DNA from: an uncultured Alphaproteobacteria bacterium
GTDB taxonomy: Bacteria > Pseudomonadota > Alphaproteobacteria > Thalassobaculales > Thalassobaculaceae
Assembly: GCA_937776645.1 (NCBI GenBank)
Contig: CALMRI010000012.1
Coordinates: 114,016-178,015, forward strand
Reading direction: 5' to 3'
DNA length: 64,000 nucleotides
The notes under the pieces were generated by a model, which had not been told where the DNA came from, did no database searches, and was given only the letters and a program-made list of their open reading frames with translations. Of this stretch, positions 8,570 through 18,002 are shown piece after piece (the stretch's first letter is position 1; every line of letters begins with the position of its first letter). A program made the translations under genes and the position numbers.

Positions 8570-9730
8570 TCAAAGCGGCAATCGCTTTTGCGCAACCCTA
8601 AACACGAGATTTGCGATCCCGGTACAAAGAAAGAGCGCGACAGCAAAAAGTATTGGCCAAATTTCGTCAGTCGTCAGATCGTAAAGCCAGCCCGCGATGG
8701 CCGGCGCGGGCGCTTGGACAAGAAAATATACGGTAAAGAAAAGCCCCATACCGATTGCGCGGTTTTCCGGTTTCGTAACCTGTGCTGTTAACGCCATGAT
8801 CAGCCCCGCTGGCGCCATGCCCATCAAACCAAACAACAGACTTGAGGGAATCGCCAAAGGGATAATAAACAAGATCAACAGGGCAACGATGGCCGCAGCC
8901 ATACAAAAATAGAGGATCAAATCCGGTTTGCCGCTTCGGTCTGCTATCAAACCACAGAGTACGCCGGAGACTATCATCAGCCAACTGGCAAGGCTGATCA
9001 CGCCTAATGCGGAAACCATATCGTATCCACCAGCAACCAAGACGCTTGGGGCAAAGCTGAGATAGACGACGTAGCCGGCATTGAATAGAGACCAAACCAG
9101 CGAGGCGATCACCGTCAGAAAAATCTCATTCCGATTCAAGGTAAATCGAAAGCCCTCCGTTTGCTTGGTAGCACCAGGGACGTCTCGGCAGAAAATCATC
9201 ACCAATAAAGCGCCTATTACGCAGTACGTTGATGCGACGATAAACGCCATTCGCCAGTCGAAATTGGCCGCCAACCAACCATGACTGATCTGTCCCATTG
9301 CAATACCGCAGGGCCAAGACATCACCAACCCGCCCATGGCCGTTGCCAGTTCCTTGCCGGCAAATAAATCCGCAACGATTTTTACAAAGAAGATAGTGGA
9401 AAAGACAAATCCAGCGCCACAAATTAGCCGAGCGGCCGCCAATAGTTCAAAACTTTCTGCGATTGACGCAACGCCGCCGCCCGCCCCAAGGGTTAACAGT
9501 CCCAGGCCAACAATAAATCGATCTGACACAAAATGCCCCGCGAACCCAGCTGGAATGGCCAGAAACATTCCAGGCAACATGAACAGGCCGATTAAACTTC
9601 CAATCTCGGCGTAGTTTAGTTCAAGCGCCTCAACCAACTCGCTAGAGACTGAACCCAATGTCTGAAATTGAAACCCCAAGCCGACGCGGGACACAAACAA
9701 CAACGCGAGAACCATCCAGCGCTTATCCAT
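8570..9730 (-). CDS. MFS transporter
   Basis: 386-aa integral membrane protein with about twelve hydrophobic segments. It shows the Major Facilitator loop pattern after TM2 (AGHFVSDR, a weak form of G-x-x-x-D-R) and the related LIADRSGKPD loop in the second half. The closest general resemblance is to CynX/NimT-like or oxalate/formate-type MFS carriers, but no substrate can be assigned. The start follows a purine-rich GGAGGTGGCG segment. It is convergent with ppiC and about 600 nt from the divergent kinase gene. Base composition and codon use look slightly more AT-rich than the flanking hyu and hld genes. Confidence 0.85.
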   Translation of the reverse strand: MDKRWMVLALLFVSRVGLGFQFQTLGSVSSELVEALELNYAEIGSLIGLFMLPGMFLAIPAGFAGHFVSDRFIVGLGLLTLGAGGGVASIAESFELLAAARLICGAGFVFSTIFFVKIVADLFAGKELATAMGGLVMSWPCGIAMGQISHGWLAANFDWRMAFIVASTYCVIGALLVMIFCRDVPGATKQTEGFRFTLNRNEIFLTVIASLVWSLFNAGYVVYLSFAPSVLVAGGYDMVSALGVISLASWLMIVSGVLCGLIADRSGKPDLILYFCMAAAIVALLILFIIPLAIPSSLLFGLMGMAPAGLIMALTAQVTKPENRAIGMGLFFTVYFLVQAPAPAIAGWLYDLTTDEIWPILFAVALFLCTGIANLVFRVAQKRLPL

Positions 9731-9823
9731 ATCGCCACCTCCTATCCCTGGGAGAATTCAGTCGGCGATTGGTCCGCCAGGACCACGTCGCTGATCGTGA
9801 CGATTCTTCCGATATCAATACTC

Positions 9824-10210
9824 ATGCACATAAGCCTTTGGTTATATAGCCTGCCACAAAATTTCTACTGTTCTCAACCGAACAGGACGGCGCAGCTCGA
9901 TCTACAAACTGGCATTGGCCATATAAAAACCAGTCACCAAGTGCTGAATATTGAAGACATTCTCGCCGAGGGGCTTTTTCGCCTAGGTGACCCCTTAAGA
10001 AAAGCCACTCCCGCCTTAGAGAGTGCGCAATCTTTTGCTGCGAATGCCATGCTTACTAGAAAACATTTAATCGGCGCCTTCAAATTTTATCGCCAACAGG
10101 CACGCCCGTTCGATGACCAACTCCTCCAGTTGGAGCGGATGCTTGCTGACCAGAGAGTCATCGCTATCAAAAATGCAAGCATCGTGAGTCAGTTGCGTTC
10201 GAAAGATTAA
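9824..10210 (+). CDS. Hypothetical protein (weakly supported)
   Basis: Open frame of 128 codons from ATG 9824 in the gap between the MFS transporter and the heptose kinase. I recognise no family. The second half looks helical and charged (for example EDILAEGLFRLGDPL and DDQLLQLERMLADQR), which is more protein-like than most random frames here. There is no clear Shine-Dalgarno, and the region is AT-richer than the neighbours. It may be a small regulator, a remnant of a larger gene or chance. Confidence 0.25.
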   Translation: MHISLWLYSLPQNFYCSQPNRTAQLDLQTGIGHIKTSHQVLNIEDILAEGLFRLGDPLRKATPALESAQSFAANAMLTRKHLIGAFKFYRQQARPFDDQLLQLERMLADQRVIAIKNASIVSQLRSKD

Positions 10211-10342
10211 TCCCCCACAAAATTTTAGACACTTCTAATTACGTGCTCTTTTCTCCCAAAAACCCACTCTATCAGCCTTTCCTTAAAAGCCTATTGGTGC
10301 TACCGCCAAGGGATTCGAGTATATCAGGAAATTGAAATCGTC

Positions 10343-11338
10343 ATGCCCCTGCACAAACGCTACCTTGATCTGCTTGCCGCCCTCGGCGGTCGGCGCATCG
10401 CGGTTATCGGCGATGTCATGCTGGATCGCTCGGTGTTCGGCTCGGTTGAGCGGCTGTCCGCCGAGGCACCGATCCCCATCGTTGACGTCACCGAGGAGAC
10501 CTTCCAGTTGGGCGGCGCAGCGAATGTCGTCAACAATCTGAACGCGCTCGGCGAGGACCCGGTGCTGTTCAGTGTCGTGGGCGATGATCCGGATGGCTAT
10601 CGTTTGCTCAACCTGGTCGGCAAAAGCACCCGAGGTGAGCAATTTGTCTTTCCTGATTCCTCGCGTCCAACCACGGTGAAAATGCGCATGTTCGCGCAAA
10701 GCCGGCAGATCGCCCGAGCTGATTTCGAATCGCGCGACCCGGTCAGCCAGGCCATTTGGTCGAAGATGACGACTATTCTCGACGACATCGCGCCGACCCT
10801 TTCGGCCCTGATCATTGAAGATTACAACAAAGGGCTGCTGCCTGAACCATTCATTGCCGAAATCCTTGCGATCACCAAGCGCCACAATCTGATGGTCCTA
10901 GTCGATCCAAAGTTCGACAATTTCTTCGCCTATCACGGGGTCACGGTCTTCAAGCCCAATGTCCGCGAGGCCTCGGAGGCGTTAGCCATGCGGGTCACCG
11001 ATAGCACTGAGGTCGAGGCCGCCGTGCGCGCCCTTCGCGAGCGCATGGGCTGCGACAACGTCATGGTGACTTTGGGCAAGGATGGCGTGGCCCTGGTCGA
11101 TGCTGCCGGTACGTTCTCCACACTGCCGGCCTTTGTGCGGGTGGTGAATGACCCGGCCGGCGCCGGCGACACGGTTATCAGCGTCATGGCCTCGGCGATG
11201 GCCGCTGGAGCGACACCACTGGAGGCAATGGGCATCGCCAATTACGGCGGCGGCCTGATCTGCGAGAAAGTCGGCATCCAACCCGTGACCCCGGACGAAC
11301 TGCGTGCCGCGGTTATCCGGCACGCCGAGACGGCGTGA
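10343..11338 (+). CDS. hldA: D-glycero-beta-D-manno-heptose-7-phosphate kinase (single-domain HldE/RfaE1)
   Basis: 331-aa PfkB/ribokinase-family sugar kinase. Landmarks are GDVMLDRS near residue 23, LSAEAPIPIVDV, the GGAANVVNNL PfkB signature 1, LVDPKFDNF, KPNVREA, and the catalytic segment DPAGAGDT near residues 270-277 (anion hole plus base Asp). This is the kinase half of HldE; the C-terminal adenylyltransferase domain of bifunctional HldE is absent, so a separate hldC would be needed. With gmhB at 7311 it points to ADP-heptose synthesis for LPS core. Its stop overlaps the ATG of the following hydroxyacid dehydrogenase pseudogene by one base (TGATG), implying former translational coupling. 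Confidence 0.9.
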   Translation: MPLHKRYLDLLAALGGRRIAVIGDVMLDRSVFGSVERLSAEAPIPIVDVTEETFQLGGAANVVNNLNALGEDPVLFSVVGDDPDGYRLLNLVGKSTRGEQFVFPDSSRPTTVKMRMFAQSRQIARADFESRDPVSQAIWSKMTTILDDIAPTLSALIIEDYNKGLLPEPFIAEILAITKRHNLMVLVDPKFDNFFAYHGVTVFKPNVREASEALAMRVTDSTEVEAAVRALRERMGCDNVMVTLGKDGVALVDAAGTFSTLPAFVRVVNDPAGAGDTVISVMASAMAAGATPLEAMGIANYGGGLICEKVGIQPVTPDELRAAVIRHAETA

Positions 11339-12230
11339 TGGCGGCTGAGCGCCCCAGCGTCGGTTTTGCCGGCGTCGGACAGCTGGGATCGGCGATGATC
11401 ACCCGACTGCTGGCAGAAGGCTTTGCGGTCACCGCGTGGAATAGAACACCGACCGCCCTGTCGCCACTTGCCGCACGCGGCGCGCGGATAGCTGACACGC
11501 CGGCCGAACTGGCAAAACAATGCGATATTCTGTTGACCTGTGTGACCGACACCGAAGCGGTTCACCAGATCATCTTTGGCCCCGGCGGGTTCGCCAGCGC
11601 CGGCTAGCCGGGTCAGCTGTTCATCGATACCTCGACCATCGACGCGACAAAAACCCGGCAGATGGCGCAGCGATTAACCGACGAGACCGGCATGCGATGG
11701 ATCGATGCGCCGGTCTCTGGTGGGGCGGCGGCGGCGCTGCCCGGCTCAATGACGGTGATGGCGGGTGGCGCGGTCGAAGATTTCGAGGCGGCTCGCCCGC
11801 TATGGGACGCCCTGTCGGGCCAATGCACCTTGATGGGGCCGACAGGAGCCGGTCAAAGCACCAAAATGATCAATCAGGTTCTCGTGCTCGGTGGTTTTGC
11901 ACCGGTGGCAGAAGCAGCGGCATTGGCGATCAACGCCGGTATCGACGCGGCGCGGATCCCCGGCGCGCTTTCCGGTGGCCGGGCCGATTCCCGACTGCTC
12001 CAGGAGAGCTTTGCCAGGATGATCAATCCCGGTGGTGAAGCACTCGGCAAGAACAGTGTCAATGTTAAGGACCTGGCCCTGGCCGGCGCAACTGGCCCGT
12101 CGATGCCGCTTTTAACGGTGGTACGCGCGCTGAACCACAAGCTCATCCGCATGGGACTAGCCGACGAGTGCTCGACCACCGTTATCCGCGCCCTCACCAA
12201 GAAGTGGCGATGCGATCCGACTCTCAATAA
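11338..12230 (+). pseudogene. Beta-hydroxyacid dehydrogenase (6PGDH/HIBADH-like), interrupted by an in-frame TAG
   Basis: The reading frame encodes the NAD-binding start VGFAGVGQLGSAM, then WNRTPTAL and CDILLTCVTDTEAV, and hits TAG at 11605-11607. The same frame continues without shift as PGQLFIDTSTIDATKT, the family substrate motif DAPVSGGAAAA, and the catalytic-Lys region GAGQSTKMINQVL and NSVNVKDLALAG. The gene is therefore broken by one nonsense codon (a single-base change from CAG, GAG or AAG would restore it). The 3' end is also abnormal: homology stops around 12207 (ALTKKW) and the frame runs on, antisense to the next gene, to 12537, while a TAA at 12228-12230 lies in another frame, suggesting a small frameshift. 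Pseudogene or sequence error. Confidence 0.8.
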
Positions 12231-12246
12231 AGTCGATAGAGGGCGA

Positions 12247-14100
12247 TCAACAGATCTCGATCACCAGTTCGTCAGCCTGGGCGACTTCGGCGTAGAGCCG
12301 CTCCACCAAGGCGGCCCGGACCGTCAGGACCGCGAGCTGATTGAGATAGCCTTTGTCGGTGATTTCACCCTGATCGATCATCGCCGGGCTGGCCATCAGC
12401 ACGGCGCGGCAGATGCGGGTGCTGCTGGCCGGGTTGGCGGTGTTATGACGGTGCAGGCCGGCGACCAGGGCCGCGCGGACACGGGTGTCGGCCAGCACCT
12501 TTTCCACCGGCGCATCGATCGCCAGACCCAGGCATAAACGACGACATGCCGCGAGATCGGGAAACACCAGAAGGCCGACAAAACCCCGGTCATGGCCAGT
12601 GACCACGCAATCCTGAATGACCGGGTCGGCGGCGGCGATCGTTTCCAAGCGCAGATTACCCACATGCACCCAGGTCCCGGTGGTCAGCTTGAAATCCTCA
12701 GCCAGACGGCCATCGAATATCAATCCCTTGGCCGGGTCGTCCGGATCTTCAAGACGCACCGCGTCGCCGGCAATGTAAAATCCCTCAGCATCGAAGGCTG
12801 TCTTGGTCAGAGCCGCGCTCTTCCAGTAACCCGGCGTGATATTCGGGCCGCGCGCCCGGATTTCGAAACTGTCCCCATGCGGAATCAGCTTAAGCTCAGT
12901 ACCTGGCAGGGGCAGGCCTATCACCCCGGCCTGCTCGATCGTGTAATACACCCGGGTCGCCGCCGGCGCGGTTTCCGTCGTCCCCCAGGAAGAGAACATC
13001 CGCACCCGTTCGCCGCGCGCAGCCACCGCCAGATCTTCAAGCCGCCCCCACAGATGCGGCGGTAGGGACGCACCGGCATAGAAGATCACGTCCAACTCGC
13101 TGAAATAGTGGTCGCGAAAATCGGTATCCGCCTCCAAATAGGGGATCAGCATCTCAAAACCGCGAGGCACGTTATAGGCCAGAGTCGGCGCGATCTCCCT
13201 GAGGTTTCGCACCGAAGGCTCGAACCGGCCCGGCGCCGGCTTACCGGAATCGATATACAGGCAGCCGCCATTGCGCAGGATCTTGTTAAAGTCATGGTTG
13301 CCGCCAAAGGTATGGCTCCAGGGCAGCCAGTCGACGATGACCGGTCGGCGGTGGTCGAGAAACGGCCAGACCGCCGCAATCTGCTCTTGGTTGATGGTCA
13401 TCATCAATTGGCTGTTGATTACTCCTTTTGGCGTCCCGGTCGAACCGGAGGTGAACAGGATCTTGCCGATGGTTTCAGGGCCGACAGCCGCGAAGGCTCG
13501 GTCCACATTACCGGTCGGGCTGATCGCCAGCATGTCATCAAGGCGGGTTGCGCCGGGTGGTGCATCGCCGGCCACAACGATCTCCGCCGCTCCGAAATCC
13601 ACTTCCTGCAATGCCCGCTCGAAGGGGCCGCCCTGCTCGGCGAAAACTAGCCCTGGCGTGGTCAACCCAAGAATATAGCGAAGTTTGGCGAAATCCTGGG
13701 ATAGCAGGGAGTAGGCCGGAGAGACCGGGACCACCGGCACTCCGACATGCAGCCCGGCCAGGGTGAGCAATGCCTGGGCGATACTATTGTCGGACAGGAA
13801 CATCACCGGGCGCGCCGAGCCGAGCTTGCGGTCCAGTAAGCCTTGACCCAGCGCCCGCGCAGACGCCAAGGCCTGGCCATAGGATAACCGGCGCCAATCG
13901 CCAGTAACGTCCGCCCGGCGTTCGGCCAGAAAGGTCGCCTCCGGCGTTCGCCGCGCCCAATCCTCCAGCCAAACGCCGGTTGAACGCGGCGGGGCGGGGA
14001 TGGCAACCTGAGAGGACAGCACAATGGCCCCATCGTCGCGCCACTCCACATTGGCGCCAGCGAGCGCCAGCGCCAGCTGATTGAACGGCGGTTTGCTCAC
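12247..14100 (-). CDS. AMP-dependent acyl-CoA ligase, feruloyl-CoA synthase-like
   Basis: 617-aa ANL-superfamily adenylating enzyme. The P-loop is TSGSTGTPKG (residues 217-226); further motifs are WLPWSHTFGGNHDFN, FYAGASLPPHLW, the A5 motif SSWGTTETAP, the A7-like YIAGDAVRL and A8-like FDGRLAEDFK. Length and the C-terminal ending ITDKGYLNQLAVL, which replaces the usual PKTxxGK motif, match the feruloyl-CoA synthase group, which activates aryl-propenoic or other aromatic acids with ATP and CoA. It converges with the dehydrogenase pseudogene (16 nt apart) and follows the broken epimerase gene on the same strand. No hydratase/aldolase partner is present nearby. Confidence 0.87.
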   Translation of the reverse strand: MSKPPFNQLALALAGANVEWRDDGAIVLSSQVAIPAPPRSTGVWLEDWARRTPEATFLAERRADVTGDWRRLSYGQALASARALGQGLLDRKLGSARPVMFLSDNSIAQALLTLAGLHVGVPVVPVSPAYSLLSQDFAKLRYILGLTTPGLVFAEQGGPFERALQEVDFGAAEIVVAGDAPPGATRLDDMLAISPTGNVDRAFAAVGPETIGKILFTSGSTGTPKGVINSQLMMTINQEQIAAVWPFLDHRRPVIVDWLPWSHTFGGNHDFNKILRNGGCLYIDSGKPAPGRFEPSVRNLREIAPTLAYNVPRGFEMLIPYLEADTDFRDHYFSELDVIFYAGASLPPHLWGRLEDLAVAARGERVRMFSSWGTTETAPAATRVYYTIEQAGVIGLPLPGTELKLIPHGDSFEIRARGPNITPGYWKSAALTKTAFDAEGFYIAGDAVRLEDPDDPAKGLIFDGRLAEDFKLTTGTWVHVGNLRLETIAAADPVIQDCVVTGHDRGFVGLLVFPDLAACRRLCLGLAIDAPVEKVLADTRVRAALVAGLHRHNTANPASSTRICRAVLMASPAMIDQGEITDKGYLNQLAVLTVRAALVERLYAEVAQADELVIEIC

Positions 14101-14134
14101 GGTCAGACGACTTTATAGGTCACTGGTTTATCAA

Positions 14135-14536
14135 TCATTGGGCGCGCCGCCAGAATCGCTTCGGTGTCGCACCCTCAAACCAACGGGTCAGGCTCTTGAC
14201 CACAAAGTTGTCATCGGCAAGATCGGGCAACGCGGCAATGGCGGTCCAGTCCGGCAGGTCGCACTGGATGGTTTCGACGCCATGGCACTCCAGGTCGTCC
14301 TTGATTACCGGATCACTGAACCGAGCCACACCGATGATCCGGCGCTCCGGCGCCACCTGGTTCACCAGGCGCGCCATGGTCGGCCCCATCCTGCCGGCGA
14401 CACCCAAAATCATGACGTCACCCGGAGCCGCCGCATGCTTATCGGCGAGCCAGACCGGTGGCTGGGCCATCACCTGCTCGAGATGGCCAACGTCCTGGGA
14501 CCATGTTGGCAAGGCAATCGGGTCAAGTGTTCGCAT
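14135..14536 (-). pseudogene. NAD-dependent epimerase/dehydratase-like protein, 5' fragment
   Basis: A 133-codon frame that begins like a rhizobial-type NAD-dependent epimerase/dehydratase: a short helical lead, then the Rossmann segment GDVMILGVAGRMGPTMARL, IIGVARFSDPVIKDDL, and GVETIQCDLPDW. Similarity stops after about residue 105, where the parent family would continue with the rest of a roughly 300-residue domain. The tail instead reads VKSLTRWFEGATPKRFWRR and stops at 14135. In another frame the same DNA reads DTEAILAARPMIDKPVTYKVV up to 14101, which looks like a genuine protein end. This fits an internal deletion plus a frameshift; the identity of the tail is unknown. Confidence 0.55.
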
Positions 14537-14686
14537 GCAAAACCGCCTTCAATCGAATGTCCGAATCATCGTAATAGTGAACACCGCAGGCCTGCCACGG
14601 ATCAACCACCGTGAGACATTCGGATATCCAGTTTTCATTTTAGCGTGGTTTTTCGGTAGGTTTCGAGAAATGGGAGATCAGTTGCA

Positions 14687-15190
14687 ATGCATAAACTGAT
14701 CGCCATGGAGTTCTTCGGCTTATTCATAGCGCTGGCCACGCCGTCCACCCTGGTCACGATCGCCAACGCCGCCGATATGAGAACCACCGGCGGGAAATAC
14801 TATTCGCGTGGCCAAGGACGGAGCTCCAGCGGCAGGTTCATGGGCTCGGGTCGACCGCCGCGTAAGGTCATCGTGAAAAGCCAACATCGCGGTTTGATAG
14901 TTCAGGAACCCGGCCTGTTGAGCCAGGCCGCAAAGCTCGACCAGGAAGCCGCGCGGGCCTGCCGACAAGACCGTTTGCGCCGCCTCGGCGGCGAGGTCGC
15001 CAAATTCGCGACTGACTGGTTCCCTGCCGCCTACGCCAGGAATATGTCGCTCATCGAAGACCTTACGCTTGGCCCGGAGATCAATATTTTCATCAATGAA
15101 AGCTCAACGACCTACCGGGTCTACACACATAGCGGCGGTGGTGATGCGGCGACCTGCCCCAATGTGATAACACACCGGCGAACCGGCTGA
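14687..15190 (+). CDS. Hypothetical protein, possible exported
   Basis: 167 codons. The first 30 residues are hydrophobic (FFGLFIALATPSTLVTIANA) and end in an ANAAD context that could be a signal-peptidase site. A basic Ser/Gly-rich stretch and a polar C-terminal half follow. I recognise no domain. The stop at 15188-15190 abuts the MBL-fold remnant. Given the broken genes on both sides it may itself be decayed. Confidence 0.3.
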   Translation: MHKLIAMEFFGLFIALATPSTLVTIANAADMRTTGGKYYSRGQGRSSSGRFMGSGRPPRKVIVKSQHRGLIVQEPGLLSQAAKLDQEAARACRQDRLRRLGGEVAKFATDWFPAAYARNMSLIEDLTLGPEINIFINESSTTYRVYTHSGGGDAATCPNVITHRRTG

Positions 15191-15201
15191 TGGGGCGACC
15201 G

Positions 15202-15546
15202 ATGAGCTTGCATATTACTTTCGTCGGCATCGGTGATGCCTCTGGCTCCGGTGATCAGTTTCAGACACACCTTCTTATTGATGCCTCCGGAATTCGGTTC
15301 GCGGTAGATTTTGACGCCACCAGCTTGTTCGCTCATAACAAACTGAGAATTGAGCATGACACGATCGATGCGATCATCCTCCCCCACCTGCGCAGTGATC
15401 ACTGCGGCGGCATTCCGTTCCTGCTGACCGACGCGCTGCTCGGGGCCAAGCGGGTCATCCTTACCCATATGAGCCGCGAGATGCTTCCCCATGCCAATTC
15501 AGTTCCCGAGGAATGCGCCCATGACAGGATGGTGGTTAAAATTTAA
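15202..15546 (+). pseudogene. MBL-fold metallohydrolase with large internal deletion
   Basis: The frame starts as a typical small MBL-fold hydrolase (LHITFVGIGDASGSGDQFQT, then IRFAVDFDATSL) and reaches the metal motif as HLRSDHCGG, where the usual H-x-H-x-D-H has lost its second His. Nine residues later the sequence jumps to what is normally the C-terminus, AKRVILTHMSREMLPHAN. The total is about 114 aa, whereas family members are about 230-250 aa. The central part carrying the remaining metal ligands is missing, in frame. The product cannot be a normal hydrolase. I place the start at ATG 15202 after GGGGCG; ATG 15190 is possible. Confidence 0.7.
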
Positions 15547-15618
15547 AGCCGAATCGATGATTGAACTTTGTCGCTCAGTGATTCCGCTGAACCGACTGCA
15601 TTTCAAAAGGCTGATTTC

Positions 15619-16680
15619 ATGACCGTTCGTATCGCGATAAATGGATTTGGGCGGATGGGTCGGCTGGGATTGCGGGCCGCCTGGGGGCATGATCCCCGCG
15701 ATCCCAGCTCGCTCGACAACCCGACCGGGCTCTGGGGCGCCGGCCTGCATGACATCGTGCATATCAACGAGGCGAACGGAGATGCCGAAATCTCGGCGCA
15801 TCTCCTTGGCTTCGACAGCGTGCACGGCCGGTGGCCGGTGTCGGCATCCGCCGGGGACGGTACGATCCGGGCCGGCGCGCGAACCCTCTCCCACAGCAGA
15901 AACAGCAACCTCACTGACACCGACTGGGCTGGACTGGGGATCGATCTGGTGGTCGAGGCGAGCGGCAGATTCAAGACTGCCCGGGACCTGCAACCCTATT
16001 TCGACGCCGGGGTGAAAAAGGTCGTCGTCGCCTGTCCGGTGAAGGATGGCAACGCGCTGAACATCGTCATGGGGGTGAATGACCATCTTTATGATCCAGC
16101 GGTGCATCATTTAGTGACCGCCGCTTCCTGCACCACCAACTGCCTGGCCCCGGTGATCAAGGTGCTGCACGAGGGGCTTGGCATACGCCATGGCGCGATC
16201 ACCACGATCCATGACGTGACCAACACCCAGGTCCTCCTCGACAAGCCGCACAAGGACCCGCGCCGGGCCCGCTCCGCATTGCTGAATCTGATCCCCACCT
16301 CGACCGGTTCGGCGACGGCAATCGGGCTGATCTTCCCGACCCTGCAAGGCAAGCTGAATGGCATCGCGGTCCGGGTACCGTTGCTCAATGCCTCGCTGAC
16401 AGATTGTGTCCTGGAGGTCGAACGGGCTACCTCGATCGAAGAGGTGAACGACCTGCTCAAAACAGCCGCCGAGGGCGAGCTCGCGTCCATCCTTGGCTAT
16501 GAGGAACGCCCCCTGGTTTCCACGGATTTTCGCGGCGACACCCATTCCGGCATCATCGACGCGCTATCCACCATGGTGGTCGATGGCACCCAGGTGAAGG
16601 TCCTGGCGTGGTATGATAATGAGCAGGGTTACGTGCATCGAATGATCGAGCTGGTAGCCAAGGTCGCCGGTCGCATGTGA
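15619..16680 (+). CDS. gapdh (arsenic-type): ArsJ-associated glyceraldehyde-3-phosphate dehydrogenase
   Basis: 353-aa GAPDH. The NAD-binding start is INGFGRMGR (residues 7-15), the nucleophile C171 is in SCTTNC and H198 in TTIHDVTNT; the C-terminus contains [12 protein letters not shown]. Its position directly before an arsJ-like gene and sequence features such as FDSVHGRW identify the branch that forms 1-arseno-3-phosphoglycerate from arsenate, which ArsJ then exports. Residues about 24-42 ([18 protein letters not shown]) look like an extra insertion after the first helix compared with the usual AAW-x6-VHINE spacing. ATG 15619 follows AAAAGG. The gene appears intact although its transport partner is frameshifted. 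Confidence 0.85.
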   Translation: MTVRIAINGFGRMGRLGLRAAWGHDPRDPSSLDNPTGLWGAGLHDIVHINEANGDAEISAHLLGFDSVHGRWPVSASAGDGTIRAGARTLSHSRNSNLTDTDWAGLGIDLVVEASGRFKTARDLQPYFDAGVKKVVVACPVKDGNALNIVMGVNDHLYDPAVHHLVTAASCTTNCLAPVIKVLHEGLGIRHGAITTIHDVTNTQVLLDKPHKDPRRARSALLNLIPTSTGSATAIGLIFPTLQGKLNGIAVRVPLLNASLTDCVLEVERATSIEEVNDLLKTAAEGELASILGYEERPLVSTDFRGDTHSGIIDALSTMVVDGTQVKVLAWYDNEQGYVHRMIELVAKVAGRM

Positions 16681-16724
16681 CTGAAGGGCTGATGATCCGT
16701 GAGGATGGGAAAGTGAAGGCGGGC

Positions 16725-17992
16725 ATGACCAGCATCCGCGACTATACGGTCGTCACGGTGGCCTATTGGGGCTTTACGCTAAGCGATGGCGCGTTGCGCA
16801 TGCTCGTACTGCTGCATTTCCACACCCTCGGCTATTCACCGTTCCAGCTCGCCGTCCTGTTCCTGCTCTACGAAGTCATGGGCATGGTCACCAACCTGGT
16901 CGGCGGTTGGCTGGGGTCGCGATACGGGGTCAAGGTGACGCTACATGCCGGCCTCGGCCTGCAGGTTACGGCTTTGTTGGCTCTGTCTGCCCTCGATCCA
17001 GCCTGGCCATTGGCGCTGTCGGTTGGTTATGTCCTGGTGATCCAGGGACTCTCCGGCGTCGCCAAGGACCTCTCGAAGATGAGCGCCAAAAGCGCCATCA
17101 AGCTGGTGGTGCCGGAGCGGGCGCATTCCACCCTGTTCAAATGGGTGACGTTGCTGACCGGGTCGAAGAACGCGCTCAAGGGGGTCGGGTTCTTTCTTGG
17201 CGGCCTGCTGCTGAGCACGCTTGGGTTTGTTCACGCTCTCTGGCTGATGGCTGGATGCCTGGCCGCAGTACTGGCCGCCTCGGCGATATTCCTGCCGGGC
17301 GGCATGGGTAAAACCAGATCGATAACCTTGGGGTCGAAAGACAAGGCTGCAAAAACCATCCTGTCGGAGATCCTCTCCAAGTCCCGCGCGATCAACCTTC
17401 TATCGGCGGCCCGATTGTTTCTGTTCGGCGCCCGCGATGTCTGGTTCGTCGTCGGATTGCCGGTTTTCCTCGCCGAGGTATTGGGCTGGAGCTTCACCTC
17501 CGTCGGCGCATTCCTGGCGCTCTGGGTGATCGGTTACGGCGTCGTGCAGGCGGCGGCGCCGATGATCCTGAAGAGCTCACGGGACGGGCGTTCCAGCGAG
17601 ATACGGGCAGCGCGAATTTGGATTTTCATTTTAACCGGGGGTGACGGTGACGGTCGCTGGCGCGATCCACGCTGGGTACCAGCCGGCCTGGACCCTGACC
17701 ATCGGGCTTAGTATTTTCGGCTTTTGCTTCGCCGTCAATTCCGCCCTGCATTCCTACCTGATCCTGGCGTTTTCGGAGACGGACGCGGTGGCGATGTCGG
17801 TAGGCTTTTACTACAGCGCCAACGCCACCGGCCGGTTGTTGGGAACCCTACTGTCGGGGATTGCCTATCAATGGGCTGGATTGACCGGGGTGTTTGGCTG
17901 TCGCGGCGACGATGCTGCTCATGGCCGGCGTTTTCACCCTCGCCCTTGGCGCCGCGCCGCAACCGGTACCCCGTAAAGCCGTGGTGGAATAA
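16725..17992 (+). pseudogene. arsJ: ArsJ organoarsenical efflux MFS transporter, two frameshifts
   Basis: The DNA encodes a nearly full ArsJ, recognised from VTVAYWGFTLSDGALRMLVL, LVGGWLGSRYG, LSGVAKDLSKMSAKSAIKLV, LLTGSKNALKGVGFFLGG and LSAARLFLFGARDVWFVVGL. The frame is lost at a run of five G at 17637-17641, where one extra base shifts ILTG-VTVTVAGAIHAG into another frame; homology then continues to about 17890 (AYQWAGLTGVFG), is lost again, and resumes in the third frame as CLAVAATMLLMAGVFTLA to a TAA at 17990-17992. ATG 16725 is the likely start; a GTG at 16677 overlapping the GAPDH stop is possible. Pseudogene, or two homopolymer-type sequencing errors. Confidence 0.8.
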
Positions 17993-18002
17993 CCCGAAGC
18001 CG

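Noticed and set aside
7923..8684. 253-codon plus-strand frame overlapping ppiC
   Set aside because: The ppiC frame inside it encodes a complete parvulin with a good ribosome site; the longer frame has no domain.
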